Source: Methylocystis parvus OBBP
GTDB taxonomy: Bacteria > Pseudomonadota > Alphaproteobacteria > Rhizobiales > Beijerinckiaceae
Length of the DNA stretch: 64,000 nucleotides
Reading direction: 5' to 3'
NCBI RefSeq assembly: GCF_027571405.1
Contig: NZ_CP092969.1
Location: 184,225-248,224, forward strand
A model generated the notes under the pieces. It did not search any database, was not told the origin of the DNA, and saw only the letters and a list, made by a program, of their open reading frames with translations. Numbering within the stretch: the stretch's first letter is position 1; each line of letters opens with the position of its first letter. Position numbers and translations under genes: made by a program. This document shows, in pieces, positions 24,291-33,351 of this stretch.

Positions 24291-26692
24291 GTTAAGAGTT
24301 CGCGCAGATCATCCGGCGTGTCTTGGAAAAGATCCGCTGCTGCATCCAAACGCGCCACGTCGGCATTGAACTCCGCTTGCTTTTCGCCCCCCATAGTCGA
24401 TGCGACCGTGGCCTTCACCTCCTCCACCCATTCGGCGGCTTCGGCACTGACGCCCGCGACGAGGGCCACCATGTCCACTGGTTCCCGCACCTTCTCCACT
24501 TCACTGCCGCCGACGCCGGCGTTTGCCACGACGAGGGGCGGCGGCGGTGGCGTCGTTTCAACGGGAGGACACACGCGCGCAGCGCCGCTTACATCGTCAG
24601 ACCCAGATCCGCCATGAGCAATGCCCATCCTTTCGGCGCGGTCCGCATTGAGGAGATTTCGGGCGGCGACAATTTCAGCGCGCACTGACTTGGTCAAAAC
24701 GTCAGGCGGGTCCGCGCATCGTATCGAGAAGCGGCGCGGCTGCTTCAGAACGGCGATCGACTGAGGTTCGGTTCGAAGCTCTTTGCAAAGCGCCGCGACC
24801 GGCTCATTGCTCGCTTCGTTCATCGCCGCGACGAAAGCCGCGCGGAAAGGTCCAGCGTCAACGAAGATTTTCTCTGCGGCCGCCATCACGCGCGCAAACG
24901 CCGCGTCGTGCTTCGCCCCATTTGCAGCAGACACGATCGTCGCTCCCGCATCAGCCGACCAGTCCGACGAAAGGCCATCAGTCCCTACATCCGGCACGCT
25001 CAGTTGAGCGCCGAAGGGCGCCGACGCCGCGACCTTCCGCTTGTAGCCGCGATCCGTGAAAAAGTTGATCTTTTCCAAGACCGCCGCGTACTGGCCGCGA
25101 ACCAACAGCAGCGACTTTTTACTATCCAATCGCCGAAGGGCTTCCGGCGGCATCAGGGGCTCGAGCTCCCATCGCCCTTGCGTCGTGCGGCTGGCGCGGG
25201 GCATGCCGCCGACGAGGCTGCCGCCGCCGATCGAAGTCCCCCAGCCTTCGCGGCGAATATACTGCTTTCCGATTTCATCGGAGCAATATTTGGCGGTCGT
25301 TTCGTCGCCGACGCCGATCAAGACCTTGACGTCCATATTGCCGACGAGCATGTCTCGCGTCGGCTTGCCGTAGCGCACGTCCAACTGCGTCAGACCCTGC
25401 GCAATGACGGCGATCTGGAATCCATACCCTGCCACGAGCGGCGCGCGGTCGACGATTTCGGGCATGCGGCCGAACTGATAGAATTCATCGAGCATTAGAA
25501 GGAGCTTGTGCGGCTCGTCGAGCCCTGGAAGGCTCCTCAGCAACACGTCGTGAACCTGCTGCACGAGCAGGCGCACGACCGCTTCAACTGAACCGAAATT
25601 GCCGACCGGCGTGCCGATCAGAATCGTGAACGGCTTGCGCCTCAGATCCGAGATGTTGAAGTCGCTGCGGCTCGTCGCGTCGTCGACCAGCTCGTTGTTC
25701 CATCCATCGAGCGCAGTGACGATATGCGCCTCGAAGGACATGCGCTGCTTTTCCTCGCGGCCAATATGCTGCCGAAATTTGTCGGCCACGAACTCATTGA
25801 GATCCGGTTCGGCGACGAGAATCTCGGCCATCACGGCGGCGAGGCTGCGGCCTTGGCTCATCATCTTGAGCGCGGATTTTATCGTGCGCTGTCCGCGCAT
25901 AGTGTCGCTGTCGAGCACATAGCCCAAGAGGCCGGCGAAGAGTCCCCGTGCAGTTTCCGCCCAGTAAGAATCTCCTGTCGCCGGCGTGGGAATGAGGCTT
26001 CGCGCGATATTCGCCACATCGGTCGCCCTTTCCGGCCAACCCGATACGAGATCGAGGGGATTCCAGCAATGCGATTCCGCCGAACCAGGCGAAAACAGGA
26101 AAACCCGCTGGCCCATGGCCGCGCGAGCGGCGCCTATTTGGGTCCACATCTCGCGCTTTATGTCCAAGCCGATCAAAGAGCCGCGCCATTCAAGCGCGTT
26201 TGGGAGCACGAAGCCGACGCCTTTGCCGGAGCGCGTCGGCCCGTTCACATAGATGTGACTCGCGCCGCTGTAGCGCACGTCCTTGCCGCTAAAGCGTCCG
26301 AGGAAAATCGAGTAGCCGGGCTCGCCGTTCAGCAGATCCGCTTTCTGCAGATCTTTGAGCGTCGCGAGTCTCGAGCCCCCGAGCGGCGGCCTCATCGCGC
26401 GAACGCCGTGAACAATCTGCATGGCGATGACGGACACGACCACGACAGCGATCGTGGCGCCGAGCGTCGCCCGCGCCACCAAATTCTGGACGACTGGATC
26501 TCCCCACTCGCTTTGCGCGGCGCGCAGAGGCAAGAGCAGCTCAAATCCTCGCGTAAAGCGAAGCCAGAGCAACCAGTTGTGCGTGCGCCAGGCGACCGCG
26601 AGCGCGTAGGAGGCCTCCCAGAGAAGAAAGGCCGCCGCGAAGGCGCAGAGCGCGCCGAGGAGATAGAGCGGCCAGCGCATCGGTCCTCTCAC
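24284..26692 (-). CDS. virD4: Type IV coupling protein
   Basis: An 802-residue VirD4/TraG ATPase. The N-terminus has two membrane spans (LLGALCAFAAAFLLWEASYA; LGATIAVVVVSVIAMQIVHG). Walker A is NGPTRSGKGVG, and the Walker B segment is LLLMLDEFYQFGRM. The protein brings the relaxase-DNA complex to the secretion channel. An unusually long C-terminal region of about 200 residues past the core contains a proline run and an acidic end, possibly a substrate-recognition tail. Its ATG overlaps the virB11 stop (ATGA). The 3' end abuts a broken integrase. Confidence 0.95.
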   Translation of the reverse strand: MRGPMRWPLYLLGALCAFAAAFLLWEASYALAVAWRTHNWLLWLRFTRGFELLLPLRAAQSEWGDPVVQNLVARATLGATIAVVVVSVIAMQIVHGVRAMRPPLGGSRLATLKDLQKADLLNGEPGYSIFLGRFSGKDVRYSGASHIYVNGPTRSGKGVGFVLPNALEWRGSLIGLDIKREMWTQIGAARAAMGQRVFLFSPGSAESHCWNPLDLVSGWPERATDVANIARSLIPTPATGDSYWAETARGLFAGLLGYVLDSDTMRGQRTIKSALKMMSQGRSLAAVMAEILVAEPDLNEFVADKFRQHIGREEKQRMSFEAHIVTALDGWNNELVDDATSRSDFNISDLRRKPFTILIGTPVGNFGSVEAVVRLLVQQVHDVLLRSLPGLDEPHKLLLMLDEFYQFGRMPEIVDRAPLVAGYGFQIAVIAQGLTQLDVRYGKPTRDMLVGNMDVKVLIGVGDETTAKYCSDEIGKQYIRREGWGTSIGGGSLVGGMPRASRTTQGRWELEPLMPPEALRRLDSKKSLLLVRGQYAAVLEKINFFTDRGYKRKVAASAPFGAQLSVPDVGTDGLSSDWSADAGATIVSAANGAKHDAAFARVMAAAEKIFVDAGPFRAAFVAAMNEASNEPVAALCKELRTEPQSIAVLKQPRRFSIRCADPPDVLTKSVRAEIVAARNLLNADRAERMGIAHGGSGSDDVSGAARVCPPVETTPPPPPLVVANAGVGGSEVEKVREPVDMVALVAGVSAEAAEWVEEVKATVASTMGGEKQAEFNADVARLDAAADLFQDTPDDLRELLTA

Positions 26693-27759
26693 GCCTTCTT
26701 GCCAAAGCCCCGGAAATAAATTTCCGCGACGCCGCGCGTCGGCCGGCGGCGCAATTGAACGACCATCGGTATGACCGAGCGGACATAGTCCATGATTTCC
26801 GCCTTGCTTAGCTTGAGATCGGATTGCAGCGTCATCAGCGCCAGGCGCTCAAAGGCGCCGTAGGAGCTGTCGGCGTGCAGCGTGGTCAGGGAGCCGGGAT
26901 GGCCCGTATTAACGGCCTGAAGGAAGGTCGCCGCCTCGGCGCCGCGAATCTCGCCCAGAAACAGCCGGTCCGGCCTCAATCGCAGGCTCGATTCCAGCAG
27001 GTCTTGAACCGTCACCTGCGCCAGCCCCTGCCCGCCTTTGGAAGCGAGCAAGGACAACCAGTTCGGCTGCGGCGGCTGCAGCTCGCGCGTGTCTTCGATC
27101 GAGATCACGCGTTCAGTAGCTGGAACCTCTTTGAGGAGCGCGTTCAGAAATGTCGTCTTGCCCGATGACGTGCCTCCAGAAATAATCATGGTCACGTGGT
27201 TTTTGACCGCGAAGGCGAGCGCCTTTTGCACGCCCTCAGGCGTCACGTCCTGCAGTAACCCGCCAAGCTCGGTCTCGATCTCCGGATAGTGGTTCAGGTC
27301 CGCCTTGAGCGGCCCTCTCACCTTCACGCCCTCGAAGGCGCCCATTCGCGCATAGTCATCAAGGCCGAGATTGGCGATCACCTGCTTGCGGATTGAGAAC
27401 GCGCCGCCATCGGGCGCCGCCGGCGCAAGCACCCCCTGAAATCTCTCCCCATGCGGCATCGCCGCCGACAGCAGCGGCGTCGACGAGTTCACGGACTGCT
27501 GGGTGGTCGAGGCTACATGTTCGGCTAGGCGCCTCACAGCCGTTTCGGTCAATGCGGGGACCTCGAAACGCTCCATGTCGGGCTTGCCCAGCGCCTCGAC
27601 CCACACTTCCCCCGGCCGGTTGACGCAGATCTCGATCACGTCAGGGTTTTGTAACCAGACCCGAATGGGCTCCGCGGCGTTCCGAAAGAACACCGGCAGG
27701 GTCTCCCAAAGCGGTATCTTGGTCGCGCCGCGGGCGCTTATTGGGGTGCTTGAGTTCAT
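26689..27759 (-). CDS. virB11: VirB11 traffic ATPase
   Basis: A 356-residue hexameric secretion ATPase. The N-terminal domain includes IRVWLQNPDVIEICVNRPGE and the C-terminal domain Walker A GGTSSGKTTFLN, ISIEDTRELQPPQ, FLGEIRGAEAATFLQAVNTG and HPGSLTTLHADS. It powers pilus assembly and substrate transfer at the inner membrane. The N-terminal family signature requires a start near 27720 or above, so the gene truly overlaps the virB10 3' end by about 119 nt, which is unusual. The 3' end overlaps virD4 by 4 nt. Confidence 0.95.
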   Translation of the reverse strand: MNSSTPISARGATKIPLWETLPVFFRNAAEPIRVWLQNPDVIEICVNRPGEVWVEALGKPDMERFEVPALTETAVRRLAEHVASTTQQSVNSSTPLLSAAMPHGERFQGVLAPAAPDGGAFSIRKQVIANLGLDDYARMGAFEGVKVRGPLKADLNHYPEIETELGGLLQDVTPEGVQKALAFAVKNHVTMIISGGTSSGKTTFLNALLKEVPATERVISIEDTRELQPPQPNWLSLLASKGGQGLAQVTVQDLLESSLRLRPDRLFLGEIRGAEAATFLQAVNTGHPGSLTTLHADSSYGAFERLALMTLQSDLKLSKAEIMDYVRSVIPMVVQLRRRPTRGVAEIYFRGFGKKA

Positions 27760-28987
27760 AGAGCGCCTCTTTCACAGGGTCCGCATAGAGGTCGGAGAAA
27801 TCGAGGTCGCGCTTCACAAAGACGAGAATTCTCGTGCCCTGATCGACATAGATCGTCGGCGGAATGTGAATCTCGTCTCTCAGCGCCTCTACCGCCATGC
27901 GCGTGATCGCTTGCGAGGTCGACTGGGCCCCGATCTGCCGCGCGCTCAAGAGCACGGAGTTCTGATTGCCGACTATGGGCACGAGCTGGCCCGTCACCGG
28001 ATCCAGCGCATATTGCTGGCTCGTCGCCACATTTTGGTTTTGACCGAGCGAGGCCACGAATTGCGCGACGCCGCCGGTGAGCGTCAGCAGGGCGGCATTT
28101 CCGAACCTGTCGAGAAAATGCTTGTCCACCTCGCCTGCGAGACCCGTGCGACCAAGATTATCTGTCCCGTAGGATCCGAGCATCAGCGACACCCCGTCGG
28201 CCCGCAGCAGGCGCGTCCAGATGATCATGACGCGCGACTGCCCCCGGACGATTCCGGAGCGGTATTCGCCGGTGAGCATCGTTCCCTTGGGGATAAGGAC
28301 CCGACGTCCGTCGAACGAATAGACGTCTTCGCTCACTGACGCCCTCACATTTCCTGGAAGGCCGGACTGAATGCCCGTTTCCAGGACGCCGTGGATCATG
28401 AAGCCCTGCGGCACCAGCGCGTCGATCCGCGCGTGTTTCACAGCCCGCGCCCGCGTCACGTCATTTTCGGCGTTGCGAAGGAAGCGGCGATTCGGGTCTT
28501 CCTCGTCCCTCTCGGCGCCGACCCTTGCCGCAGGATCGACCGACGCCGTTCCTTCCCGGTCGTTGATCGCGAGCATGGGCGAACGAAGGCGGGCTTCGAC
28601 CTTCGCTTCGGCTTCCTTGCGCAGCCGTTCGAGCTCCGCCAGCCGCCGCGCTTCGCTATCGTCCGGCTTAGGGTCTGTTATGGGCGCAGGGCTGACCACA
28701 GCAGCAGGCTGAGGAGCCGGAGGCGCGGGAATCACGAATTTGGCGGCTTCCACTTTTGGCGACGGCCGGTCGAAAGACGCGCCCGGTTGCAGCCTCGCGG
28801 TCGCAAATGACTCGTCGCCGGCGTTCTGCGGTTTGCTTTGCTTACGACTCGACGCGTACCACATGAGGGCGATAATGACCGCCGCGGCAAGAACCGCGAC
28901 GCCGCCCAGCGCCATATTGGGATTCGACGATTGGCGTGTGACCGTCTCGTTCGCCAGCCGGCCTTCTTCCTCGAAATCAGCAGCCAT
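27641..28987 (-). CDS. virB10: VirB10 channel protein
   Basis: A 448-residue protein with a short cytoplasmic N-terminus, one membrane span (MALGGVAVLAAAVIIALMW), a proline-rich periplasmic linker (residues about 75-110) and the TrbI/VirB10 beta-barrel domain (IPKGTMLTGEYRSGIVRGQS, GLAGEVDKHFLDRFGNAALL, YVDQGTRILVFVKRDLDF). It spans both membranes and senses energy from VirB11/VirD4. The usual family end is near DLDFSDLY; about 40 extra residues follow, encoded in the region that overlaps virB11. Confidence 0.95.
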   Translation of the reverse strand: MAADFEEEGRLANETVTRQSSNPNMALGGVAVLAAAVIIALMWYASSRKQSKPQNAGDESFATARLQPGASFDRPSPKVEAAKFVIPAPPAPQPAAVVSPAPITDPKPDDSEARRLAELERLRKEAEAKVEARLRSPMLAINDREGTASVDPAARVGAERDEEDPNRRFLRNAENDVTRARAVKHARIDALVPQGFMIHGVLETGIQSGLPGNVRASVSEDVYSFDGRRVLIPKGTMLTGEYRSGIVRGQSRVMIIWTRLLRADGVSLMLGSYGTDNLGRTGLAGEVDKHFLDRFGNAALLTLTGGVAQFVASLGQNQNVATSQQYALDPVTGQLVPIVGNQNSVLLSARQIGAQSTSQAITRMAVEALRDEIHIPPTIYVDQGTRILVFVKRDLDFSDLYADPVKEALYELKHPNKRPRRDQDTALGDPAGVLSERRGAHSGLVTKP

Positions 28988-29002
28988 GATCCGGCGCTCC
29001 TG

Positions 29003-29866
29003 TTATTGCTGCGCGCTGGCGCTCGGCGCGAGGCCGTTTGAAAGAAAGTTTGTCAAGAAGCCGCCCTCGGGCGCATGGACGGCCTGGATTTCGGGTTGCA
29101 CGTCCGTCTCTTGCATCTTTGGCGGCGGGTCAGGTTCGGCGCGCATGTTGAAGACGCAAGCGGTCGCGGCCCCGTTGCGCATCGTCCATTGACCGGCTGT
29201 GCGATCGACGACAATCATGCCGCCCTCGCGCCGGTAGTTCACGAGTGTCTCAGAGCGATCGGGATTGACCAGGAAGATCCCGGGAACGTCGCCCGAAAAC
29301 CGAAAATAAGTCTTCGTTCCGTCGTCGAAGACGTGCTCGGGTTTGACGTACGGCGCGCCTTTGTAGCTGTAATCGAAGTTTCTGATCGACGAGTTTTCGG
29401 CATTCCGCTTATTGGGGAAGGCTGCAAGCTCGCGCGCCTTCTCCAAAAGCCGCGCGTCTGCTTCTTCGTCCGGATAGGTGAAGCGGACTTTGAATACGAC
29501 CCGGCGATCGTGTCCGCTGCTCGTCCGCAAGACGAAGGAATAAATTCGCTTCCTCGTCGTCACGACGGTCATGTTCGTGACCGCCTCCGGCTCCAGGGGC
29601 TTGATAAAGAGAAATTGCTTCGATTGGTCGGGCACCGCCTGCCAGCCAATCGTGTCCCCGAGCGCGACCGTTGCAATTTTCTCGTCGTCATGGAGGACGA
29701 TGATTGTCGAGACGCCCCGCGTTCCCCAGATCGTGACGACGTTATCCTTCTCGAAAGGCACCGTGCGCAGACGCGAGTCTGCTGGAACCGGCAAAGGCGC
29801 GCGCTCAGCGACGGCTGACGACGACAAAGCGGCGAGCAGCAGGCTCGCAAGCAAAACTTTCGTCAT
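29003..29866 (-). CDS. virB9: VirB9 core-complex protein
   Basis: I choose the ATG at 29866, giving 287 residues; it overlaps the virB8 stop (ATGA) and begins a signal peptide (VLLASLLLAALSSSAVA). VirB9/CagX features include RLRTVPFEKDNVVTIWGTRG, FLFIKPLEPEAVTNMTVVTT and the C-terminal VFDDGTKTYFRFSGDVPGIF and NYRREGGMIVVDRTAGQWTM. With VirB7 and VirB10 it forms the outer-membrane core ring. A proline-rich extension follows the conserved domain. Confidence 0.94.
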   Translation of the reverse strand: MTKVLLASLLLAALSSSAVAERAPLPVPADSRLRTVPFEKDNVVTIWGTRGVSTIIVLHDDEKIATVALGDTIGWQAVPDQSKQFLFIKPLEPEAVTNMTVVTTRKRIYSFVLRTSSGHDRRVVFKVRFTYPDEEADARLLEKARELAAFPNKRNAENSSIRNFDYSYKGAPYVKPEHVFDDGTKTYFRFSGDVPGIFLVNPDRSETLVNYRREGGMIVVDRTAGQWTMRNGAATACVFNMRAEPDPPPKMQETDVQPEIQAVHAPEGGFLTNFLSNGLAPSASAQQ

Positions 29867-30612
29867 TGCGCGCCTCCCCCGCCAAGCGGAGCCACCGTTT
29901 CCTGGTCTTTGCGATACTCGACGACTTGAAACCCGAGCGGGTTGTCGAAGCGCCACTCGTTTCGCATCGGCTCCTGCGTGTAACGGAACCTGACATTCGC
30001 GGCCCAATGTTCAATGACCTGGTCGCGCTCATTGGTGCGCGTCGTCATGAACCGTACCGCCGCCGTTGCGAGCGCCTTGGGGTTGTCCATCCAGCCGTGT
30101 GTGAGAAAGTTTACGCTTTTGACATAGACTTTGACGCGTCCAGTCGGACCCCAAAGTTTCATCGGGCTGTTTGGATTGGTCAGGGAAAATTGTTCCGCGA
30201 GTTCTTTGCTCGCGCTTCCACTCGAGAGCAGCGACGCGAGCTCGAAATTGTCCCTCAGGGCCGGCGGATCGTAGGTTTCGCGCGCGCGGATGAAACGGAC
30301 GATGTTCGCCTGCGTCACCGCCTCGCGCTCGGAAATCGGGCCCCCGCTCTCGAGCGGCCGCGCAACCTCGACATAGCCCGTCGCCTTGTCCACCAAGAGC
30401 GTCACGACTTCGGTGGATTTCAAGGGAATGAGCATGAAGAGCGCGACGAGCGCCGCGAGAAGCGCGAGGCCCATCAAGCTCGCGACGACGCGCCAGGCGT
30501 TTCTGGAGAGCTCGAGCCGGCGGTAGATGTCCCGCTCCCAGCGCGCGCCATCATGGAAATAGCTGTCGCTCACCAGCGGCGACCGCCCGCCGGCCTGCAC
30601 ATCGTCTGACAT
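29863..30612 (-). CDS. virB8: VirB8 assembly protein
   Basis: A 249-residue bitopic inner-membrane protein with a cytoplasmic N-terminus, one span (VVASLMGLALLAALVALFML) and the NTF2-like periplasmic domain (IVRFIRARETYDPPALRDNF, VRFMTTRTNERDQVIEHWAA, NPLGFQVVEYRKDQE). VirB8 nucleates the inner-membrane complex. It lies between virB6 and virB9 in the canonical order and overlaps virB9 by 4 nt. Confidence 0.94.
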   Translation of the reverse strand: MSDDVQAGGRSPLVSDSYFHDGARWERDIYRRLELSRNAWRVVASLMGLALLAALVALFMLIPLKSTEVVTLLVDKATGYVEVARPLESGGPISEREAVTQANIVRFIRARETYDPPALRDNFELASLLSSGSASKELAEQFSLTNPNSPMKLWGPTGRVKVYVKSVNFLTHGWMDNPKALATAAVRFMTTRTNERDQVIEHWAANVRFRYTQEPMRNEWRFDNPLGFQVVEYRKDQETVAPLGGGGAQ

Positions 30613-30621
30613 GATGGATTC

Positions 30622-31683
30622 CTATCCCTGTTCGCGGCGAAGTTGAGCGGCGCGGCTTTCAATAAGGGCGGCCGCTACCTGTTCCGCGCGCGGGTCGTAG
30701 CGTGCACCGCGCTGCACGGTGGCGCCGCCTGGACCGATCGTGTATCCGCCGCCGCTTGGCGGCGGAAGCGCGGCTTGGTCGTAACCGTTGCCGCGCCAGC
30801 CTCGCCAAAGCCGCCAGGCGCTTTGGGCCCGGCCTTGAAGGTCGATGACGTCGCGCAACGCGTAGCCGCCAGCGACCGAGGCTGCGATTTGGAGGGAAAG
30901 CGGCAGCAAGGCGCTTCCGACGCCACAAAGGATCAAGAATGGCGCGATTACCGTCATCGCCGACGATGCGTCCGTGACTGATCCCAAATTGGTGATGGTG
31001 GAGTTCATGAGCGTCAGCAGAAATCCGAGAATTCCATAAACGACGACCGGAACGATCGCATATTGCGCGCAGGTGCGCAGCCACCCGGTGAAGAGGACTG
31101 AGCTAAAGTTGAAGAGCGCCATGGCGATAAACAGCGGCCCCAGCCCGAGAAGGACGAACAGAGCGATCTTGCCGACCAGGACGAGGCTCACGGCGATCGT
31201 GATGAAGACGACCGCGGCGATGAGCAGCACGATCGCGAGCAGCGAGAGGCCGATCGCGGCGCCCCAGCCGCCGGAAGCGGCCACGGTCTTGCCCGCCGTG
31301 AGAGCGTTAGTGAAGAGCGTCGAAAGCGTCGAGGAAATCGAGGTCTCCGGCGTGCCGCAGTTGGCGCCGCCGACGCCTGAGCAAACCGCCGTCGCCACGC
31401 CGTCCGCTCCCTTCGTGAACACGTCCACGACGATCGCGGAGAAATCGCCCCAGCTGAAGGCCAATGTGTAGATGGCGCCAATACGAAAGATGCGCCATAG
31501 AAACGCGCCCGCTGTGAGCGGCGCGCGCCCGTAGATCATTTCATATCCCCAATATGCGACGTAGATTGTCAGCGCCACGGTGAACACAGGCGCGAGGCCA
31601 GACGAGATGGACTGATAAATCTGTTGCACCGCCGATGCGGCGACGGCGTCCACCTTCTGGAAAAGCGCCGAGATGATGTCCAC
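30622..31683 (-). CDS. virB6: VirB6/TrbL polytopic channel protein
   Basis: I choose the GTG at 31683 because a strong GGGAGGA Shine-Dalgarno (31690-31696) precedes it, giving 353 residues. The protein has at least five hydrophobic spans, including VFTVALTIYVAYWGYEMIYG, AIGLSLLAIVLLIAAVVFIT, GKIALFVLLGLGPLFIAMAL and YAIVPVVVYGILGFLLTLMN. It matches TrbL/VirB6, the inner-membrane part of the DNA path. The C-terminal tail is soluble and glycine/arginine-rich. Confidence 0.92.
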   Translation of the reverse strand: MDIISALFQKVDAVAASAVQQIYQSISSGLAPVFTVALTIYVAYWGYEMIYGRAPLTAGAFLWRIFRIGAIYTLAFSWGDFSAIVVDVFTKGADGVATAVCSGVGGANCGTPETSISSTLSTLFTNALTAGKTVAASGGWGAAIGLSLLAIVLLIAAVVFITIAVSLVLVGKIALFVLLGLGPLFIAMALFNFSSVLFTGWLRTCAQYAIVPVVVYGILGFLLTLMNSTITNLGSVTDASSAMTVIAPFLILCGVGSALLPLSLQIAASVAGGYALRDVIDLQGRAQSAWRLWRGWRGNGYDQAALPPPSGGGYTIGPGGATVQRGARYDPRAEQVAAALIESRAAQLRREQG

Positions 31684-31699
31684 GCCGGTTCCTCCCAAA

Positions 31700-31882
31700 T
31701 TAGCGATTTATCGGGAGAAGCGGCCCGCAATCGCTCGCCGCCGCAAGAGCTCGTCCAAAAGACCACAAAGAACTGTCGCGCGTGCAGGGCGCCACCAGGT
31801 CCTTATGCGCGCAAGCCGAGAGGGCTGTCAGCGCCATCCCGAGCGTGGCGACGAAGGCGCCTCTGATAATTCTTCTTCTCAT
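31700..31882 (-). CDS. Small lipoprotein, VirB7-like
   Basis: The ATG at 31882 gives 60 residues with a lipoprotein signal (ATLGMALTALSAC; lipobox LSAC, lipidated Cys at about 23). The mature part is short and has two more cysteines (VAPCTRDSSLW, ASDCGPLLP). The place between virB5 and virB6 is where VirB7 or an entry-exclusion lipoprotein is found in virB operons. As VirB7 it would be stabilised by contact with VirB9. The assignment rests on lipobox, size and position. Confidence 0.75.
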   Translation of the reverse strand: MRRRIIRGAFVATLGMALTALSACAHKDLVAPCTRDSSLWSFGRALAAASDCGPLLPINR

Positions 31883-31896
31883 CGCGGCCTTTTCCC

Positions 31897-32619
31897 CTAC
31901 TGCCCGACCAGGGTCGCCTTGGAAGCGTCGTAAGACCACATGTTCGAGAGCTTCGATTGCGCGGCGAGGTCCTGTTGTTGCTGAGCGTTTAGGGCTGCGT
32001 TGGTTAGGTTCACCGTGCCGATCAATTCGTTGATGGTCTGACCCGTTTGAGTCTGGATCTGCGAGTTTTGGTCGATCGATCCCTTGATGTCGGGCGCCGA
32101 GCCAATTTGCCCCGCCGCTCCTTTGAAGCCGGACGACCTCGTAACGGAGGCGGCCTGAGCGCCCGACACCGCGGCGGTGATGGCGGCGGAGGTGTTGACC
32201 GCGCCCGTGTAAGCAAGGTCGGTCGTCGACGTCGCGGCGTTCACCCCGGTGAGCGTTTTGGCGAGATTGAGGCCGTTGATGATCGAAGACGCCAAAGTAC
32301 CGTAGGAGCCCAGCCCTCCCATCGACAGGGACCCGCCGCCAAGCAGCGAACTTAGGTCCGGCGCGCTCGAGAGCGAGAAGCCGCCAAGGCCAATCGAGGA
32401 CAGGCCTCCTGTCGACCGATCGCCCGTCACCGCCGCCAGCGTGTGATTGACGGTCTCGAGAATCTGCTGGTTGGTGTTCATGATCTGGGCAGTGTTCTGC
32501 GCCGTCTGCGTCGCCTGGGTCAGCGTCGCCGTGTCGATAACCGGGACTTGCGCCAATGCGGCGGCGCTAAGGAGCAACCAGCTCCCAAGCGACAATGAAA
32601 GCAGCGGCTTCCTGATCAT
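31897..32619 (-). CDS. virB5: VirB5-like minor pilus protein
   Basis: A 240-residue exported protein with a signal peptide (PLLSLSLGSWLLLSAAALAQ). The start of the mature part, VPVIDTATLTQATQTAQNTA, is the typical VirB5/TrbJ helix. A glycine/serine-rich middle (LSSLLGGGSLSMGGLGSYG) replaces part of the usual helical bundle, and the C-terminus (NAALNAQQQQDLAAQSKLSN) is helical again. VirB5 sits at the pilus tip and contacts recipients. Confidence 0.85.
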   Translation of the reverse strand: MIRKPLLSLSLGSWLLLSAAALAQVPVIDTATLTQATQTAQNTAQIMNTNQQILETVNHTLAAVTGDRSTGGLSSIGLGGFSLSSAPDLSSLLGGGSLSMGGLGSYGTLASSIINGLNLAKTLTGVNAATSTTDLAYTGAVNTSAAITAAVSGAQAASVTRSSGFKGAAGQIGSAPDIKGSIDQNSQIQTQTGQTINELIGTVNLTNAALNAQQQQDLAAQSKLSNMWSYDASKATLVGQ

Positions 32620-32642
32620 GATCTGTCTCCTCTGGCCTCGCC

Positions 32643-33338
32643 TTACGGTCCCGTGGAAAGCGGGACGACAGTCGCATTCGTGTCCGTAATTTCCGGGAGC
32701 CCGATGAGCGTCGCTTTAGCCGGATCGAATGCCAAAGCATTGGCCGCCCGGCTCGCGCCGGCGATAAGATTAAGCCCGCGCTGATTGAAGAGCTGCGCCG
32801 TCAGGCTTGTCACCATGATCGCCTGATTCCACATTCCGCCGTTGTTGCTGCGCGCGCCGCTGTTTTGGTTCCAGGCAGACTGGGAGAGGGCCAGCACCCC
32901 GATGATGGCGCTGGCGATTTGCGTGTTGTTCTTGTTGCTTTGAATGCCGCTCGCGACCGCGTTCAAAGCCGCGACCGTCTGCGCCACTGTGTTCAGGTTC
33001 AGCGCTGTGACGCTCGTTCCACCGCCGGTCACGGTAGTCTGGACGGCGCTCAGATCCATGTTGGAGACGACGCCGGTGGTGGGCGCCGTCACATTGCTCG
33101 CGGAGAGTAGATCGGCGCCCGCTGACGGCAATTGGCCCTGCCCGGGCGTCTGCAGGTTTGCTGTAATCCCCTTCGAGGGCTGCAAGGCGCCATCCTTGTA
33201 GACCCGCGCTTTAGCCGCGCAATCGGCGATGCTTTTTTCGGTCGTCTCCCGAGCGGCGTCGGTGACGGGCGTATCGGCGAAAGCCAGCCCAACGCTGGCG
33301 AGAAAGGAGGCCGCCAACGGAAATGGTCTATGCCGCAT
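32643..33338 (-). CDS. Second VirB5-like exported T4SS protein
   Basis: The ATG at 33338, preceded by GGGAGG at a good distance, gives 231 residues with a signal peptide (PLAASFLASVGLAFA). The rest is alanine/threonine/asparagine-rich with predicted helices (LNLNTVAQTVAALNAVASGI, IIGVLALSQSAWNQNSG), similar in style but not in sequence to the virB5 product next to it. Its end (AFDPAKATLIGLPEI) echoes the end of VirB5 (YDASKATLVGQ), which suggests an old duplication. It may be a second tip subunit or a periplasmic accessory factor. Confidence 0.7.
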   Translation of the reverse strand: MRHRPFPLAASFLASVGLAFADTPVTDAARETTEKSIADCAAKARVYKDGALQPSKGITANLQTPGQGQLPSAGADLLSASNVTAPTTGVVSNMDLSAVQTTVTGGGTSVTALNLNTVAQTVAALNAVASGIQSNKNNTQIASAIIGVLALSQSAWNQNSGARSNNGGMWNQAIMVTSLTAQLFNQRGLNLIAGASRAANALAFDPAKATLIGLPEITDTNATVVPLSTGP

Positions 33339-33351
33339 TGGGAACCTCCCG

